Shown piece by piece: positions 50,128-58,820 of a DNA stretch of 64,000 nt; positions within the stretch are counted from its first letter, which is position 1, and each line of letters begins with the position of its first letter. The stretch is from Pyrinomonadaceae bacterium (GTDB lineage Bacteria > Acidobacteriota > Blastocatellia > Pyrinomonadales > Pyrinomonadaceae). The stretch is taken from assembly GCA_036277115.1 (NCBI GenBank), contig DASUNM010000015.1:1-64000 (forward strand). Reading direction: 5' to 3'. The position numbers and the translations under genes were made by a program. Under the pieces are notes generated by a model. The model was not told where the DNA came from and did not search any database. It saw only the letters and a list, made by a program, of their open reading frames with translations.

Positions 50128-51639
50128 CTAGCCTTTGGGAAATTCGATCGCGCGCAGACCCGTGCGATTAGGCTCTGCGGCGATAATCAAAACGCCCGAG
50201 GCGGACGGCACAGCAAACGTCTCGCGAGGAGACGTAGCCGGTGCATGATTCGTTGAGATACTCGAAGCCATCTCGTCTTTCCAGACAACTGAACCGTCGC
50301 GGCCGGACAGAGCGAAGGCAAATCCTTCCCTGCCCGCCATCAGCAGGTCGAGCACTCGATCGCCGTTCACGTCTGCGAACGCGGCTGACTCGGCGCGACG
50401 GGCGTCAGCTTCCCAAACGATTCTGCCTTCGTCGGACTTGACGATGACCACGCGACCACGCTCGGTGAACATCACCACTTCCGGTCTTCCATCGCTGTCC
50501 ACATCCTGCGCAATCAAACTTCCGCGCGGCGCGTCCTCTTTGAGAGTCACGCGGCCGAGCGCACGTAAGTCCTCAGCGGCCAACGCCGTCAGTCCACTTC
50601 GCGTCCCGACCAGCAAAAGTTCGCCCCGTGCTGTCCGCACGATCAACGGCGCGGTCGTGGCTGGGCTTCCCGCGTTGGCGGCGATGGTGAACTTGCCTGA
50701 CTCGTCAAAGACGTGCAGGCCACCATCGTCGAGCGCGACGACGACGGCGCGCGCACCACTGTATGTAATGGTCGCCGGGCGCCCAACCGCACGGCCCGGC
50801 AGAGCCGCTTCCGAGATTACCCGTCCAAGGCTGTTATCGATCACAAACAACTTTTGACGCGAGCTATCGACAACAAACGTGGTGGTTCCCGACGCTGTCG
50901 CCGCACCGGCGTTTCCCGGCAACGTGGTTTGCCAAAGCTGCCGACCGCTGGCGCCTTCGATCAAAGTGGCTGTATTTCCGGCCAGGACCAGAACGTTGTC
51001 GGCACCGCCGCGAGCGCGGATGGCAATCACCTGCGTGTTCTGTGCGGACGGCGATCGCTGCGCAGTACGAACCGTCCACAGTGCGATCCCGCGGCTCGCC
51101 TCCAACGCGACAATGCGACCCTCAGTCGTTACCGCGACTATCTCGGAACTACCTGTGCGCCTGAGGTGGGCAACGATAGATCGGGTGACATCGCCGATAG
51201 CCGCATACCAGCCGCCCCTCGAAGTGACCGTGTTTGTCGCTTGGTTTGTTACCACCGGCGGCGTGGGGCTCGGCTTCTTCGTTTCGCCGTTCGCAGGCAC
51301 CACGATCACACCGGCCGACGAAAACTCACCGCGTTTCGCGTTCAGCGAAGCGACCCGCCAGTAATATCTACCGGGCGCCAGGTCATTCATGCGGTATTCG
51401 TGGCCCGAAACTACTCGATCGAATACGATGTCGATGAATGTGGCGTCATTTGCCAGTTGCAAACGGTACCGGGACACACCCGGGCGCGCGCCCCAACGAA
51501 GCGTCACCGAGGTCTGAGGCGGATTATCCTGAACCACCGCCCAGACAGGCGCTAACGACGTTAACGCGGGACCAGCGCAAATCGCGGCCACGCATACCCA
51601 TCTGAACAGACGACTTTTGAACGAACAGACCTTCACCAC
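50128..51639 (-). CDS. Secreted protein with fibronectin-III-like domain and PQQ/FG-GAP-type propeller
   Basis: The 503-residue product has a signal peptide and an Ig/FnIII-like domain (about 40-125: VTLRWGARPGVSRYRLQLAN ... LAPGRYYWRVASLN). A Pro/Thr linker follows, then a beta-propeller with blades such as EGRIVALEASRGIALWTV and DVDSDGRPEVVMF, which include calcium-type DxDxDG loops. It is probably a surface or periplasmic binding protein. It starts at GTG 51639 or 51636. It is convergent with none of its neighbours. Confidence 0.8.
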   Translation of the reverse strand: MVKVCSFKSRLFRWVCVAAICAGPALTSLAPVWAVVQDNPPQTSVTLRWGARPGVSRYRLQLANDATFIDIVFDRVVSGHEYRMNDLAPGRYYWRVASLNAKRGEFSSAGVIVVPANGETKKPSPTPPVVTNQATNTVTSRGGWYAAIGDVTRSIVAHLRRTGSSEIVAVTTEGRIVALEASRGIALWTVRTAQRSPSAQNTQVIAIRARGGADNVLVLAGNTATLIEGASGRQLWQTTLPGNAGAATASGTTTFVVDSSRQKLFVIDNSLGRVISEAALPGRAVGRPATITYSGARAVVVALDDGGLHVFDESGKFTIAANAGSPATTAPLIVRTARGELLLVGTRSGLTALAAEDLRALGRVTLKEDAPRGSLIAQDVDSDGRPEVVMFTERGRVVIVKSDEGRIVWEADARRAESAAFADVNGDRVLDLLMAGREGFAFALSGRDGSVVWKDEMASSISTNHAPATSPRETFAVPSASGVLIIAAEPNRTGLRAIEFPKG

Positions 51640-51704
51640 TAATTAGTAAACGACGAATCGGGATTGGTTCCCTTGTGCGGCGAGCTGAAGGTGGCGCGGG
51701 CTGA

Positions 51705-52439
51705 TTAGGGATTCTCGTTTAGCTTGTAGCCCACGCCTCGAACTGTCAGTACGTAATGAGGGTTCTTCGGATCGTTTTCCAATTTCTTTCGCAGCCGATT
51801 GATGTGAGGGTCGATGTTGCGCTGATACCCTTCGTACTCAGTGCTCCAGACGCGATCGAGGAGATCGTTGCGTGACCAGGCGCGGCCGGGCTCAGACGCG
51901 AGTAGCTCAAGAATTTGAAACTCGAGCGGCGTGAGATCGACACGCTGCCCGGCGCGCGAAACTTCGTGCCGTCGTTTGTCCACCACGAGATCGCCAATCT
52001 CCAGACGCTCACCATCGCCCGCCGCCTCTGGAGCAAGCTGTCCGCGACGCAACAGCGCTTCGATTCGGTACTCAAGTTCGCGTGGACTAAACGGCTTGGC
52101 GAGATAATCGTCAGCGCCCGCCTCAAAGCCCGCCACCTTGTCGTCCAACAGATCGTGTGCGGTGAGAAAAAGCGCCGGCGTGGTAATGCCGCGTTCGCGC
52201 ATCTTCTTCAGTAGATCGATGCCCGACATCTCCGGCATGGCAACGTCGAGAATGAAGCAATCGAAGGTGTCGTTTGCAACGGTCTGCAAAGCGGCCTGAC
52301 CATTCTCGTTTTCGGCGACTTCAAATCCCAGCCTGCGAAAGTACTCAGCCAGAAGCGTACGCATCTCGGCGTCATCATCGACGATCATCAATTTCTTGGC
52401 GCGTTGTGTCGGTTCGGGATCCACGTCAGTTTTCCTCAA
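51705..52439 (-). CDS. OmpR/PhoB-family response regulator
   Basis: The 244-residue product has a receiver (about 15-130; DDD acidic pocket, phospho-Asp in FILDVAMPEM, Thr in FLTAHD, Lys in YLAKPF). A winged-helix DNA-binding domain follows (LTPLEFQILELLASEPGRAWSR ... RNIDPHINRLRKKLEND). No histidine kinase gene is adjacent. It is divergent from the MsbA-like exporter gene with a 190-base gap, and regulation of that gene is possible but unproven. Confidence 0.94.
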   Translation of the reverse strand: MRKTDVDPEPTQRAKKLMIVDDDAEMRTLLAEYFRRLGFEVAENENGQAALQTVANDTFDCFILDVAMPEMSGIDLLKKMRERGITTPALFLTAHDLLDDKVAGFEAGADDYLAKPFSPRELEYRIEALLRRGQLAPEAAGDGERLEIGDLVVDKRRHEVSRAGQRVDLTPLEFQILELLASEPGRAWSRNDLLDRVWSTEYEGYQRNIDPHINRLRKKLENDPKNPHYVLTVRGVGYKLNENP

Positions 52440-52629
52440 GGCTGTTGCCGGATTGCTGCAAGACCGGCGGAACAGCTACGCCTAATTTGCTGTAAGATCA
52501 AGGGGTTGCGCCCTAGTATGGACAGGACGATGGCCTTGCGTCAAACGATTTCGCTCAGTTATATTCCGTGGTTGCATTCGTTTCGGCTCCTGGCCCGTTT
52601 CCTGTCAACCGGTCTAACCTTCGATTTCC

Positions 52630-54438
52630 ATGCGTGATCTCCGACGTCTTTTAAAGTATCTGATCCCTTACGCCGGTACTTTTGCCATTGCGACTCTGGC
52701 AATGGTCGTGGTCAGCGTCCTGGAAATTGCCATCGGCGCCCTGATCGTTCCGATTTTTGATCAAGTACTCGCGACCTCCCAGCAGCAAAGCGACACACTT
52801 TTTGGTCTTCAGAAACTGATTCCGGCGTCTGGCCTGGCCGCCTGGCGCACGATTGCGATCCTGCTAATTGGCTTCACGCTCATAAAGGGTATTGCGGATT
52901 ACTTTTCAACCTACCTGATGGCGCGCATTGGCCAGTCGTCGATTCTGCGCCTGCGGCAGGATCTCTACACGCATGTGCTCGCGCAATCAGCGGCGTTCTT
53001 TGAGCGTCATCGCACGAATTATCTTGTCTCGCGTTTGATCACCAGCGCCGCGGCGATTGAAGCAGCCATCACGCACACCTTGCGTGACATGCTGAAAGAG
53101 GGCTTAACGCTGATCGCTTTTCTGATGGCGGCTTTTTATTACAACTGGAGATTGACCCTGGGGTCGCTTCTGATTGCGCCGCCCATCGCCTGGTTAACGA
53201 TTCGGTTTGGCACTTCACTGCGAAATCTGGCGCGCGAGTCGTTTGAAGGCACTAAACACCTGACGGACACCGCGCAGGAAGCCCTGGCGAACCAAAACAT
53301 CGTGAAGGCCTATCAAGGCGAAACCCGCGAACGAGACCGATTCACGCGGGTGTCCGATCACATCCGGCGCGCGAACCTTCGTTCCGCAAGCATTGCGGGA
53401 ATGTCTCCTCCGATCATCGAATTCATCGGCGTTTTGTTCGTGGCGGCGCTGCTCTTTTTCGCTGAACGAGAGATTCGGCTCGGCCGTATGAATGCGTCGC
53501 AGTTCATTACGTTTCTATTCTTCCTCTTCCGCAGCTACGATCCGATGCGCAAGCTTTCGCGTCTGCAGAATTCGCTGTCCCAGGCGCTCGCGGCCGCGCG
53601 GCATGTCTGGGAAGTAATGGACGAACGCGCCGAGATTCCGGAAAAGCCGGATGCAATTGAACTCCGGCCATTGCAAAACGAAATCGAACTTCGAGGGGTT
53701 TCCTTTGGCTACGCGAATGAAGGACGCAAGGTGCTTCAGGATGTGAACCTCACGGTTTCGGTTGGCAAGATGGTCGCTCTGGTTGGCGAATCAGGCGGGG
53801 GCAAATCAACGTTAACGAAGCTCATGCCGCGTTTTCACGATCCAACTTCCGGCGCGGTCCTCTGGGACGGAACTGATTTGCGCGATGCTCGAATCTCCAG
53901 CCTGCGGCGTCAGATGGCTTTAGTGACGCAGGAAACTGTTCTTTTCAACGACACCGTCCGTTACAACATCACGTACGGCCGACCCGGGGCTTCTGATGAA
54001 GAAATGCGCGACGCCGCGCGGACCGCTTTCGCGCACGATTTCATAATGGATTTGCCGAGCGGCTATGACACAATCATCGGCGAGCGTGGCATTTTCCTTT
54101 CCGGCGGTCAGCGCCAGCGCCTGGCGATTGCGCGCGCCATTCTGATGAATGCGCCGGTATTGATCCTCGATGAAGCGACATCGGCCCTGGACGCTGAGTC
54201 AGAACAACTGGTGCAGCGAGCCATCGCGAACCTCGTGCGAGACCGCACGACGATTGTAATCGCGCATCGTCTTTCGACCGTGCGGCGCGCCGACAACATC
54301 GTCGTCATGGAAGCCGGACGTATCATTGAGCAAGGCACGCACAAGGATTTGCTCGCCCGCGGCGGGCAGTATCAAAAGCTGTACGAGATGCAATTCGCTG
54401 ACGAGGAAGAAGAACTGTCAGTTGTCAGTGGTCAGTAG
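52630..54438 (+). CDS. ABC exporter, fused permease and ATPase (MsbA/lipid-flippase type)
   Basis: The 602-residue half-transporter has six membrane helices (residues 1-310) and a nucleotide-binding domain: Walker A GESGGGKST, signature LSGGQRQRLAI, Walker B VLILDEATSALD, H-loop IAHRLS. It forms a homodimer and moves lipid-like substrates across the inner membrane; lipid A core is a likely cargo by family but not proven. The final residues LSVVSGQ and the stop codon are encoded by a repeat arm (54415-54438). No ribosome site is visible at the ATG. Confidence 0.92.
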   Translation: MRDLRRLLKYLIPYAGTFAIATLAMVVVSVLEIAIGALIVPIFDQVLATSQQQSDTLFGLQKLIPASGLAAWRTIAILLIGFTLIKGIADYFSTYLMARIGQSSILRLRQDLYTHVLAQSAAFFERHRTNYLVSRLITSAAAIEAAITHTLRDMLKEGLTLIAFLMAAFYYNWRLTLGSLLIAPPIAWLTIRFGTSLRNLARESFEGTKHLTDTAQEALANQNIVKAYQGETRERDRFTRVSDHIRRANLRSASIAGMSPPIIEFIGVLFVAALLFFAEREIRLGRMNASQFITFLFFLFRSYDPMRKLSRLQNSLSQALAAARHVWEVMDERAEIPEKPDAIELRPLQNEIELRGVSFGYANEGRKVLQDVNLTVSVGKMVALVGESGGGKSTLTKLMPRFHDPTSGAVLWDGTDLRDARISSLRRQMALVTQETVLFNDTVRYNITYGRPGASDEEMRDAARTAFAHDFIMDLPSGYDTIIGERGIFLSGGQRQRLAIARAILMNAPVLILDEATSALDAESEQLVQRAIANLVRDRTTIVIAHRLSTVRRADNIVVMEAGRIIEQGTHKDLLARGGQYQKLYEMQFADEEEELSVVSGQ

Positions 54439-54599
54439 TTATTCAATTCGTTCTTTGTGCTTTGTGGTACTTCGATGTCGGTTTTGCGGAGGTTCGCTCT
54501 TCGCTGAAGATGTCGACTGTGCGGGACGTCAAAGCACAAAGCACAAAGTACAAAGTACCAGACCAAACCACTGACAACTGACGACGGACTACTGACAAG
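54415..54599. repeat. Nested inverted-repeat element, GTCAGT family (copy 2)
   Basis: The outer arms CTGTCAGTTGTCAGTGGTCA (from 54415) and CCACTGACAACTGACGACGG (54571 on) are complementary. Inside is a second pair, TTTGTGCTTTGTGGTACTT against AAAGCACAAAGTACAAAGT. It runs from within the exporter gene to two bases before the yicC start. It shares its outer words with the copy at 5136-5202. Confidence 0.8.
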
Positions 54600-54601
54600 C
54601 T

Positions 54602-55483
54602 ATGAAATCAATGACCGGATTCGGACGTGGAGCGGCAAGCGGCGACGGCTTTACCGTGGGCGTCGAGATCAAAACCGTCAACAATCGCTACCTCGACATT
54701 CACCTGCGCGCACCGCAGGAGTTGAACGCGATGGAGATGGACATCCGGAAGCGAGTGAAAGCGCGCTTGTCCCGCGGGCGCGTAGATCTCAACATCAGTT
54801 TTGATCGCACCGGTTCTGAAGCGACTTACCAGATTAATCAATCGGTGGTCACGGCCTACGTTGACGCGCTGCGCGAGATTCAGCGGCAGTTCAACCTCAG
54901 CGGCGACATCGACGTGACTTCAATCGCCCGCTTGCCGGGCGCGCTGTCTTCTCCGCGCGACGAGTTGAACCAGGACATTGCGAGCGCGATTGACTCAGCC
55001 ATCGATCAGGCGCTCGACAGCCTGGAGCAGATGCGCGGCGCCGAGGGCGCGGCCCTGGCTGAAGAAATGCGGTCGCGGCTCGGAAAAATAAACGCCGCCA
55101 TCCCGACAATAGAATCCGCCGCTGAGGGTTTGATCGAGAGTTACCGCCAACGGCTGCATAAACGAATCGCGGAATTGCTGGCTCGGGAAGGTCAGGCGAT
55201 CGAAGTCGATACTGCCAGGTTGGCTCAGGAAGTCGCCTATTTGGCCGATCGCAGCGACATTACGGAAGAGCTGGCGCGCCTCAAAAGCCACGTGGATCAA
55301 TTCCGTGAAGCCATCGACTCAGCCGATGAAGTAGGCAAGCGTTTGGACTTTCTGCTTCAGGAATTCAATCGCGAAGCCAACACGGTTCTCTCGAAATCCA
55401 CCGAGATTCCCATCAAAGAAGCGGCATTGGCGATCAAGGCTGAAGTTGAGAAACTGCGCGAACAAGTGCAAAATGTCGAGTGA
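54602..55483 (+). CDS. yicC: YicC/YloC family endoribonuclease
   Basis: The 293-residue protein starts MKSMTGFGRGAASGDGF, the family hallmark. It contains VEIKTVNNRYLDIHLRAPQE, SRGRVDLNISF and the C-terminal LDFLLQEFNREANTVLSKS with EVEKLREQVQNVE. The family cleaves RNA and helps clear the RyhB-type small RNAs. It is the first gene of the conserved yicC-gmk-rpoZ order, and its last 11 bases overlap gmk. Confidence 0.95.
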   Translation: MKSMTGFGRGAASGDGFTVGVEIKTVNNRYLDIHLRAPQELNAMEMDIRKRVKARLSRGRVDLNISFDRTGSEATYQINQSVVTAYVDALREIQRQFNLSGDIDVTSIARLPGALSSPRDELNQDIASAIDSAIDQALDSLEQMRGAEGAALAEEMRSRLGKINAAIPTIESAAEGLIESYRQRLHKRIAELLAREGQAIEVDTARLAQEVAYLADRSDITEELARLKSHVDQFREAIDSADEVGKRLDFLLQEFNREANTVLSKSTEIPIKEAALAIKAEVEKLREQVQNVE

Positions 55484-56153
55484 GCTGATAAACAAGCCGA
55501 ATAACGACGGCGCCCGGGGCGGTCGCGGCATGCTGATAGTCGTCAGTTCCCCGTCGGGCGGCGGCAAAGGCACCTTGATCGATCGCGTCCTGCAAACAGT
55601 GCCCGGCGTCAGTTACTCGGTCTCGTACACCACGCGCCCCTCGCGACCGAAAGAGCAGGACGGCCGCGAATACTTCTTCGTCTCAACCTCCGTTTTTAAA
55701 GAGATGATTCAGCGCGGCGAGTTCCTTGAATGGGCGGATGTGTATGGTCACCTTTACGGTACCAGCCACAAGCAGGTAGAACGCGAGCGCGCCGCCGGCC
55801 GTGACATCATCCTGGAGATTGACGTCCAGGGCGCAGACAGCGTGCGTGCGCTGATCGAAGATGCAGTCACCGTTTTCATCCTGCCGCCGTCATTTGAACT
55901 GTTGCAGAATCGGCTGGTGAAGCGCGGCACGGACTCAGCAGAAGATCTCGCGCGACGATTGCGCGGCGCGCCGGCTGAAGTCGAGCAATACCGGAAGTTT
56001 CAATACGTGATATTGAACGACGATATCAACCGGGCCTCGGCGCAGCTGGCATCAGTGATTTACGCGGAACGCGCCCGCCGCGAGCGACAGGAAACAACTT
56101 CGAGTGAAGCGCTGGCTGACTTTGCGCGGGCCGGAACGATTGCCCAGAGCTAG
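55473..56153 (+). CDS. gmk: Guanylate kinase
   Basis: The 226-residue enzyme phosphorylates GMP. It shows the P-loop SSPSGGGKGT, the GMP-binding YTTRPSRPKEQDGREYFF, FLEWADVYGHLYGT and VILEIDVQGA. ATG 55473 overlaps the yicC stop. The conserved domain begins at MLIVVSS, so a shorter start at 55530 is an alternative. The P-loop Gly-Gly-Gly replaces the commoner GAGK. Translation is probably coupled to yicC. Confidence 0.95.
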   Translation: MSSELINKPNNDGARGGRGMLIVVSSPSGGGKGTLIDRVLQTVPGVSYSVSYTTRPSRPKEQDGREYFFVSTSVFKEMIQRGEFLEWADVYGHLYGTSHKQVERERAAGRDIILEIDVQGADSVRALIEDAVTVFILPPSFELLQNRLVKRGTDSAEDLARRLRGAPAEVEQYRKFQYVILNDDINRASAQLASVIYAERARRERQETTSSEALADFARAGTIAQS

Positions 56154-56205
56154 TTAACAAATCTACTGAATAACACTATCGAGAGATAGAGGAGAAACAC
56201 GACTT

Positions 56206-56448
56206 ATGACGATGGCAAATATTAACGAAGAGTTTGAAGAGGCGTCTGAAACAGTACCTGAGATTGATGCGAAGTACCGGTTGATAATTTTAGCCGCCAA
56301 GCGCAGCAAGCAACTGCAACGCGGCGCGCGCCCGCGCATCGACATTGATGTAACGAAACACAAGCCGACGCGTATCGCGCTGGAAGAAGTGATCCGCGGT
56401 AAGGTTCCATTCCATTTCAATCCTATAGACGGCGCCAAAGAAAACTAA
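56206..56448 (+). CDS. rpoZ: RNA polymerase omega subunit
   Basis: The 80-residue protein has the omega pattern: IDAKYRLIILAAKRSKQLQR, then GARPRIDIDVTKHKPTRIAL and EEVIRGKVPFHF. Omega helps fold the beta' subunit and binds ppGpp in proteobacteria. It follows gmk by 52 bases in the usual order. GAGGAG precedes the ATG by about 12 bases. A second ATG two codons later (56212) is closer to family starts. Confidence 0.92.
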   Translation: MTMANINEEFEEASETVPEIDAKYRLIILAAKRSKQLQRGARPRIDIDVTKHKPTRIALEEVIRGKVPFHFNPIDGAKEN

Positions 56449-56559
56449 GATTCGCGCCGAGCTTTTGTTCCTCCCGTAGCTCTCACGAAGCCGTTCCTGG
56501 GACTAATATTCGCACAGCCAAGCGTGGTGCATTGAAAACCACTCAGGTCAGGAAGGGGC

Positions 56560-56598
56560 TTGCCCCCGCTTACGCTCTCTTTACCTCAGCGGGGGTAA
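56560..56598. repeat. Inverted repeat TTGCCCCCGCT
   Basis: TTGCCCCCGCT (56560-56570) and AGCGGGGGTAA (56588-56598) pair around 17 bases. It sits in the 310-base gap between rpoZ and the glycine-zipper gene, where I see no ORF or T-tract-tailed terminator. Confidence 0.65.
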
Positions 56599-56758
56599 AC
56601 GACTCTTTCGAACTTGAGAGGTAAGGATTTTGCGTCCTCAATCAACTCAAAAACTACTTACAATCTCCTTCTCTTTCGACGTGAAAATGTGACGAATTGG
56701 GCCTAAGCCACTGATGTGGCACGTCAGGCGCAAGGAAACTGACGGGAGGATAGGACTA

Positions 56759-57565
56759 ATGAACACTGTTATCGGAATCTTTAATTCATTTGCTGATGCA
56801 AAGCGCGCGGCAGCTATGCTTGGGTCACTTGGCATAGCTGATGAAAACATCGGAGTACTTTCGCCGCGCACACCGGAAACTGAAATCGAAGCGAACATTC
56901 CCACGACGGAAACCGAACAGCCCGGGGTCGGAACTGCCGTGGGCGGAGCTGTCGGAGGGGCGCTGGGTGTTGCCGGCGGCATGCACGCCGGATTGGCCGC
57001 AGCGACTGCTCTAATCCCCGGCGTGGGACCGATTTTCGCGCTCGGGTTGATCGGCGCAGCACTATTCGGCATCGGAGGCGCGGCAGCAGGCGCGGCAGCA
57101 GGCAATGCCGTCGAAGGCAACCTTGATACTGGGTTGCCACGCGATGAGCTTTTCTTGTATGAAGATGCTCTGCGCAAAGGGCGCTCAGTTGTGATTGCGC
57201 TCGCCGATTCTGATCAACTGGCTGAAACGGCACGCGCGGAACTGAAGCGCGCGGGCGCCGAGTCAGTGGACGCCGCACGCGATCAATGGTGGACCGGTTT
57301 GCGTGATGCTGAGCAAGAGCACTATTCGACTCAGGGCGGCAACTTCAATGTTGACGAAGCGGCGTACCGGCTCGGGTTTGAAGCATCGCTGCACCCGGAT
57401 CGACGCGGCCGCAACTACGACAACACCGTCGAGAATCTGAGAACGCGATACGCGGAGAGCTGCGGGCTGGAAGCATTTCGCCGCGGTTATGAGCGAGGCC
57501 AGGCGTACCAGAGCTCGATTGAAACCAAGCAAACGGAACCAACGGCCAGTCGCAAGGCTGCTTGA
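56759..57565 (+). CDS. Glycine-zipper general-stress-like protein
   Basis: ATG 56759 has GGAGG about 9 bases upstream and gives 268 residues. The first 40 (TVIGIFNSFADAKRAAAML) match the fold of general stress protein 17M/YflT-type domains. A Gly/Ala zipper (GGAVGGALGVAGGMHAGLAA and on to about 120) probably forms a membrane hairpin. RGRNYDNTVENL and LEAFRRGYERGQAYQ follow, the last being the FRxGYxxG motif seen elsewhere here. A role in stress is inferred from the domain only. The frame continues past its stop into a zinc-ribbon ORF. Confidence 0.75.
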   Translation: MNTVIGIFNSFADAKRAAAMLGSLGIADENIGVLSPRTPETEIEANIPTTETEQPGVGTAVGGAVGGALGVAGGMHAGLAAATALIPGVGPIFALGLIGAALFGIGGAAAGAAAGNAVEGNLDTGLPRDELFLYEDALRKGRSVVIALADSDQLAETARAELKRAGAESVDAARDQWWTGLRDAEQEHYSTQGGNFNVDEAAYRLGFEASLHPDRRGRNYDNTVENLRTRYAESCGLEAFRRGYERGQAYQSSIETKQTEPTASRKAA

Positions 57566-57586
57566 CGGCTGCCGTCGAGAACTAGC

Positions 57587-57754
57587 CTGAAAGAAACTCT
57601 GCTGAACATCGCCATAGCTGTCGCCATCCTCGGCGGCAGCTATGTCGTTATGCACCTGTTCGCGCGCGCGATGTACGTGCGTTGCCCGTCGTGCCACACC
57701 CTCAACGCCCGTCGTCGCTCGAAATGTCGAGCGTGCGAGTCGCCCTTTACCTAG
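57587..57754 (+). CDS. Small membrane-anchored zinc-ribbon ORF (start uncertain)
   Basis: An open frame codes LKETLLNIAIAVAILGGSYV, a membrane helix, then MYVRCPSCHTLNARRR and KCRACESPFT, a CxxC...CxxC zinc ribbon. It ends at TAG 57752-57754. No ATG, GTG or TTG lies before the helix in this frame, so CTG 57587 is a tentative start. The frame is continuous with the TGA of the upstream gene (57563-57565), leaving stop readthrough as another option. Its stop overlaps that of the convergent DMT transporter gene. Confidence 0.5.
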   Translation: MKETLLNIAIAVAILGGSYVVMHLFARAMYVRCPSCHTLNARRRSKCRACESPFT

Positions 57755-58686
57755 TGTCCGAACGCCTCGGGATGTTCCGACACTTCCTCGATTGCTTTAG
57801 CGCGACCGCGACTCGTCACGACTGCCACACCCGCAAACACTAACAGCGATGCGATGATGACGCGGGAGCTCACTCTTTCACCCAGCACAATCGGCGCCAG
57901 CACAAACGTAATTAGCGGCTGCAAATAGATGTAGGCCGCCACCGTGCTCGGCGGCACGCGCGCCAGGGCCCACGAATTCAGGTAGTAACAAACGACCGTC
58001 GCAAACAGAACGATGTAACCGACTGCCAGCCAGACTGAGCCGGGAACCTCGCCGAACGACACAGACGAAAGGCTAAACGCGGCGACGGGAACGGCGGGAA
58101 CACATCCGACTATAAAGACCCAGGTAATCACAGTGAGCGCGTTGTAGCGGCTCAACAGGCGCTTTGAAATCGCGATGTACGCTCCATAGCAGAGCGAATT
58201 AAGAACGAGCAGCAAGTCTCCGACGACGGAGCTTTGGGAGAACGACGCGCGGTCGGGGCCAATCAAATAAACGACGCCGGCGCCCGCAAGGAGAATTCCG
58301 ATGATGCGCCGCGCGGATATGCGATCGTTCCCGACAAAGATGCTAACCAGAAGCGTAAACACGGGAATCGTAGTCCCGAGCAGCGTTGCGTTAACCGCGG
58401 TGGTCAGCGACAGACCCTTCACAAACAGCCACTGATTCAGAACGACGCCCAGTAAACTCGATACCACGAGCAGCAGCCAATCTGATTTGGCAATTCGCTC
58501 AAGTCTGCGCGTCGCAAGTCCGATAGCCGTGAGAGCCACGGCTGCCCCCAGCACTCGGATCCCAACCAGCCCGAGGCTCGGGATCGTTCGCAACACGATC
58601 TTCCCGAACACTGGCCAGGTAGCAAACATCACCTGGACAGCGATCAAAGCGATGTGCGGAGAGGCACTTGAGCTGGGTTTGTTCAC
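57751..58686 (-). CDS. DMT superfamily transporter (EamA family)
   Basis: The 311-residue inner-membrane protein has ten predicted helices in two EamA repeats (IALIAVQVMFATWPVFGKIV ... ; LLLVLNSLCYGAYIAISKRL ...). GTG 58686 has AAGGAC 6 bases upstream. The upstream frame to 58824 consists of TGGCACAG repeat sequence and is rejected as coding. The substrate is unknown; relatives export amino acids or metabolites. The pdh terminator lies in the gap between it and the E2 gene. Confidence 0.88.
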   Translation of the reverse strand: MNKPSSSASPHIALIAVQVMFATWPVFGKIVLRTIPSLGLVGIRVLGAAVALTAIGLATRRLERIAKSDWLLLVVSSLLGVVLNQWLFVKGLSLTTAVNATLLGTTIPVFTLLVSIFVGNDRISARRIIGILLAGAGVVYLIGPDRASFSQSSVVGDLLLVLNSLCYGAYIAISKRLLSRYNALTVITWVFIVGCVPAVPVAAFSLSSVSFGEVPGSVWLAVGYIVLFATVVCYYLNSWALARVPPSTVAAYIYLQPLITFVLAPIVLGERVSSRVIIASLLVFAGVAVVTSRGRAKAIEEVSEHPEAFGH

Positions 58687-58700
58687 AAAAGCGTCCTTCG

Positions 58701-58759
58701 TGGCACAGACTTCAGTCTGTGCGTTCCTGGTGGCAATCACAGACTGAAGTCTGTGCCAC
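58701..58759. repeat. Paired inverted repeat, TGGCACAG family (copy 3)
   Basis: TGGCACAGACTTCAGTCTGT (from 58701) and ACAGACTGAAGTCTGTGCCA (ending 58759) are exact complements over nearly their whole length, about 18 bases apart. The family is that of 25074-25134. It lies just upstream of the DMT transporter start. Confidence 0.9.
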
Positions 58760-58760
58760 A

Positions 58761-58791
58761 TAAAAAAAGATCGGGCCGCGTGTTCCCGATC
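58761..58791 (-). terminator. Rho-independent terminator after the pyruvate dehydrogenase genes
   Basis: GATCGGG (58769-58775) pairs with CCCGATC (58785-58791), and on the minus strand seven T residues follow (58768-58762). It is 30 bases past the E2 stop codon. Confidence 0.88.
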
Positions 58792-58820
58792 TCGACAGCT
58801 TCTAAGACTGGATCGGTTTT

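Noticed and set aside
56520-56565. CAGGTCAGGAAGG segment, suggestive of a signal recognition particle RNA
   Set aside because: The matching AGCAGCC half of the conserved loop is absent and no long enclosing stem is found. The resemblance is limited to a few bases.
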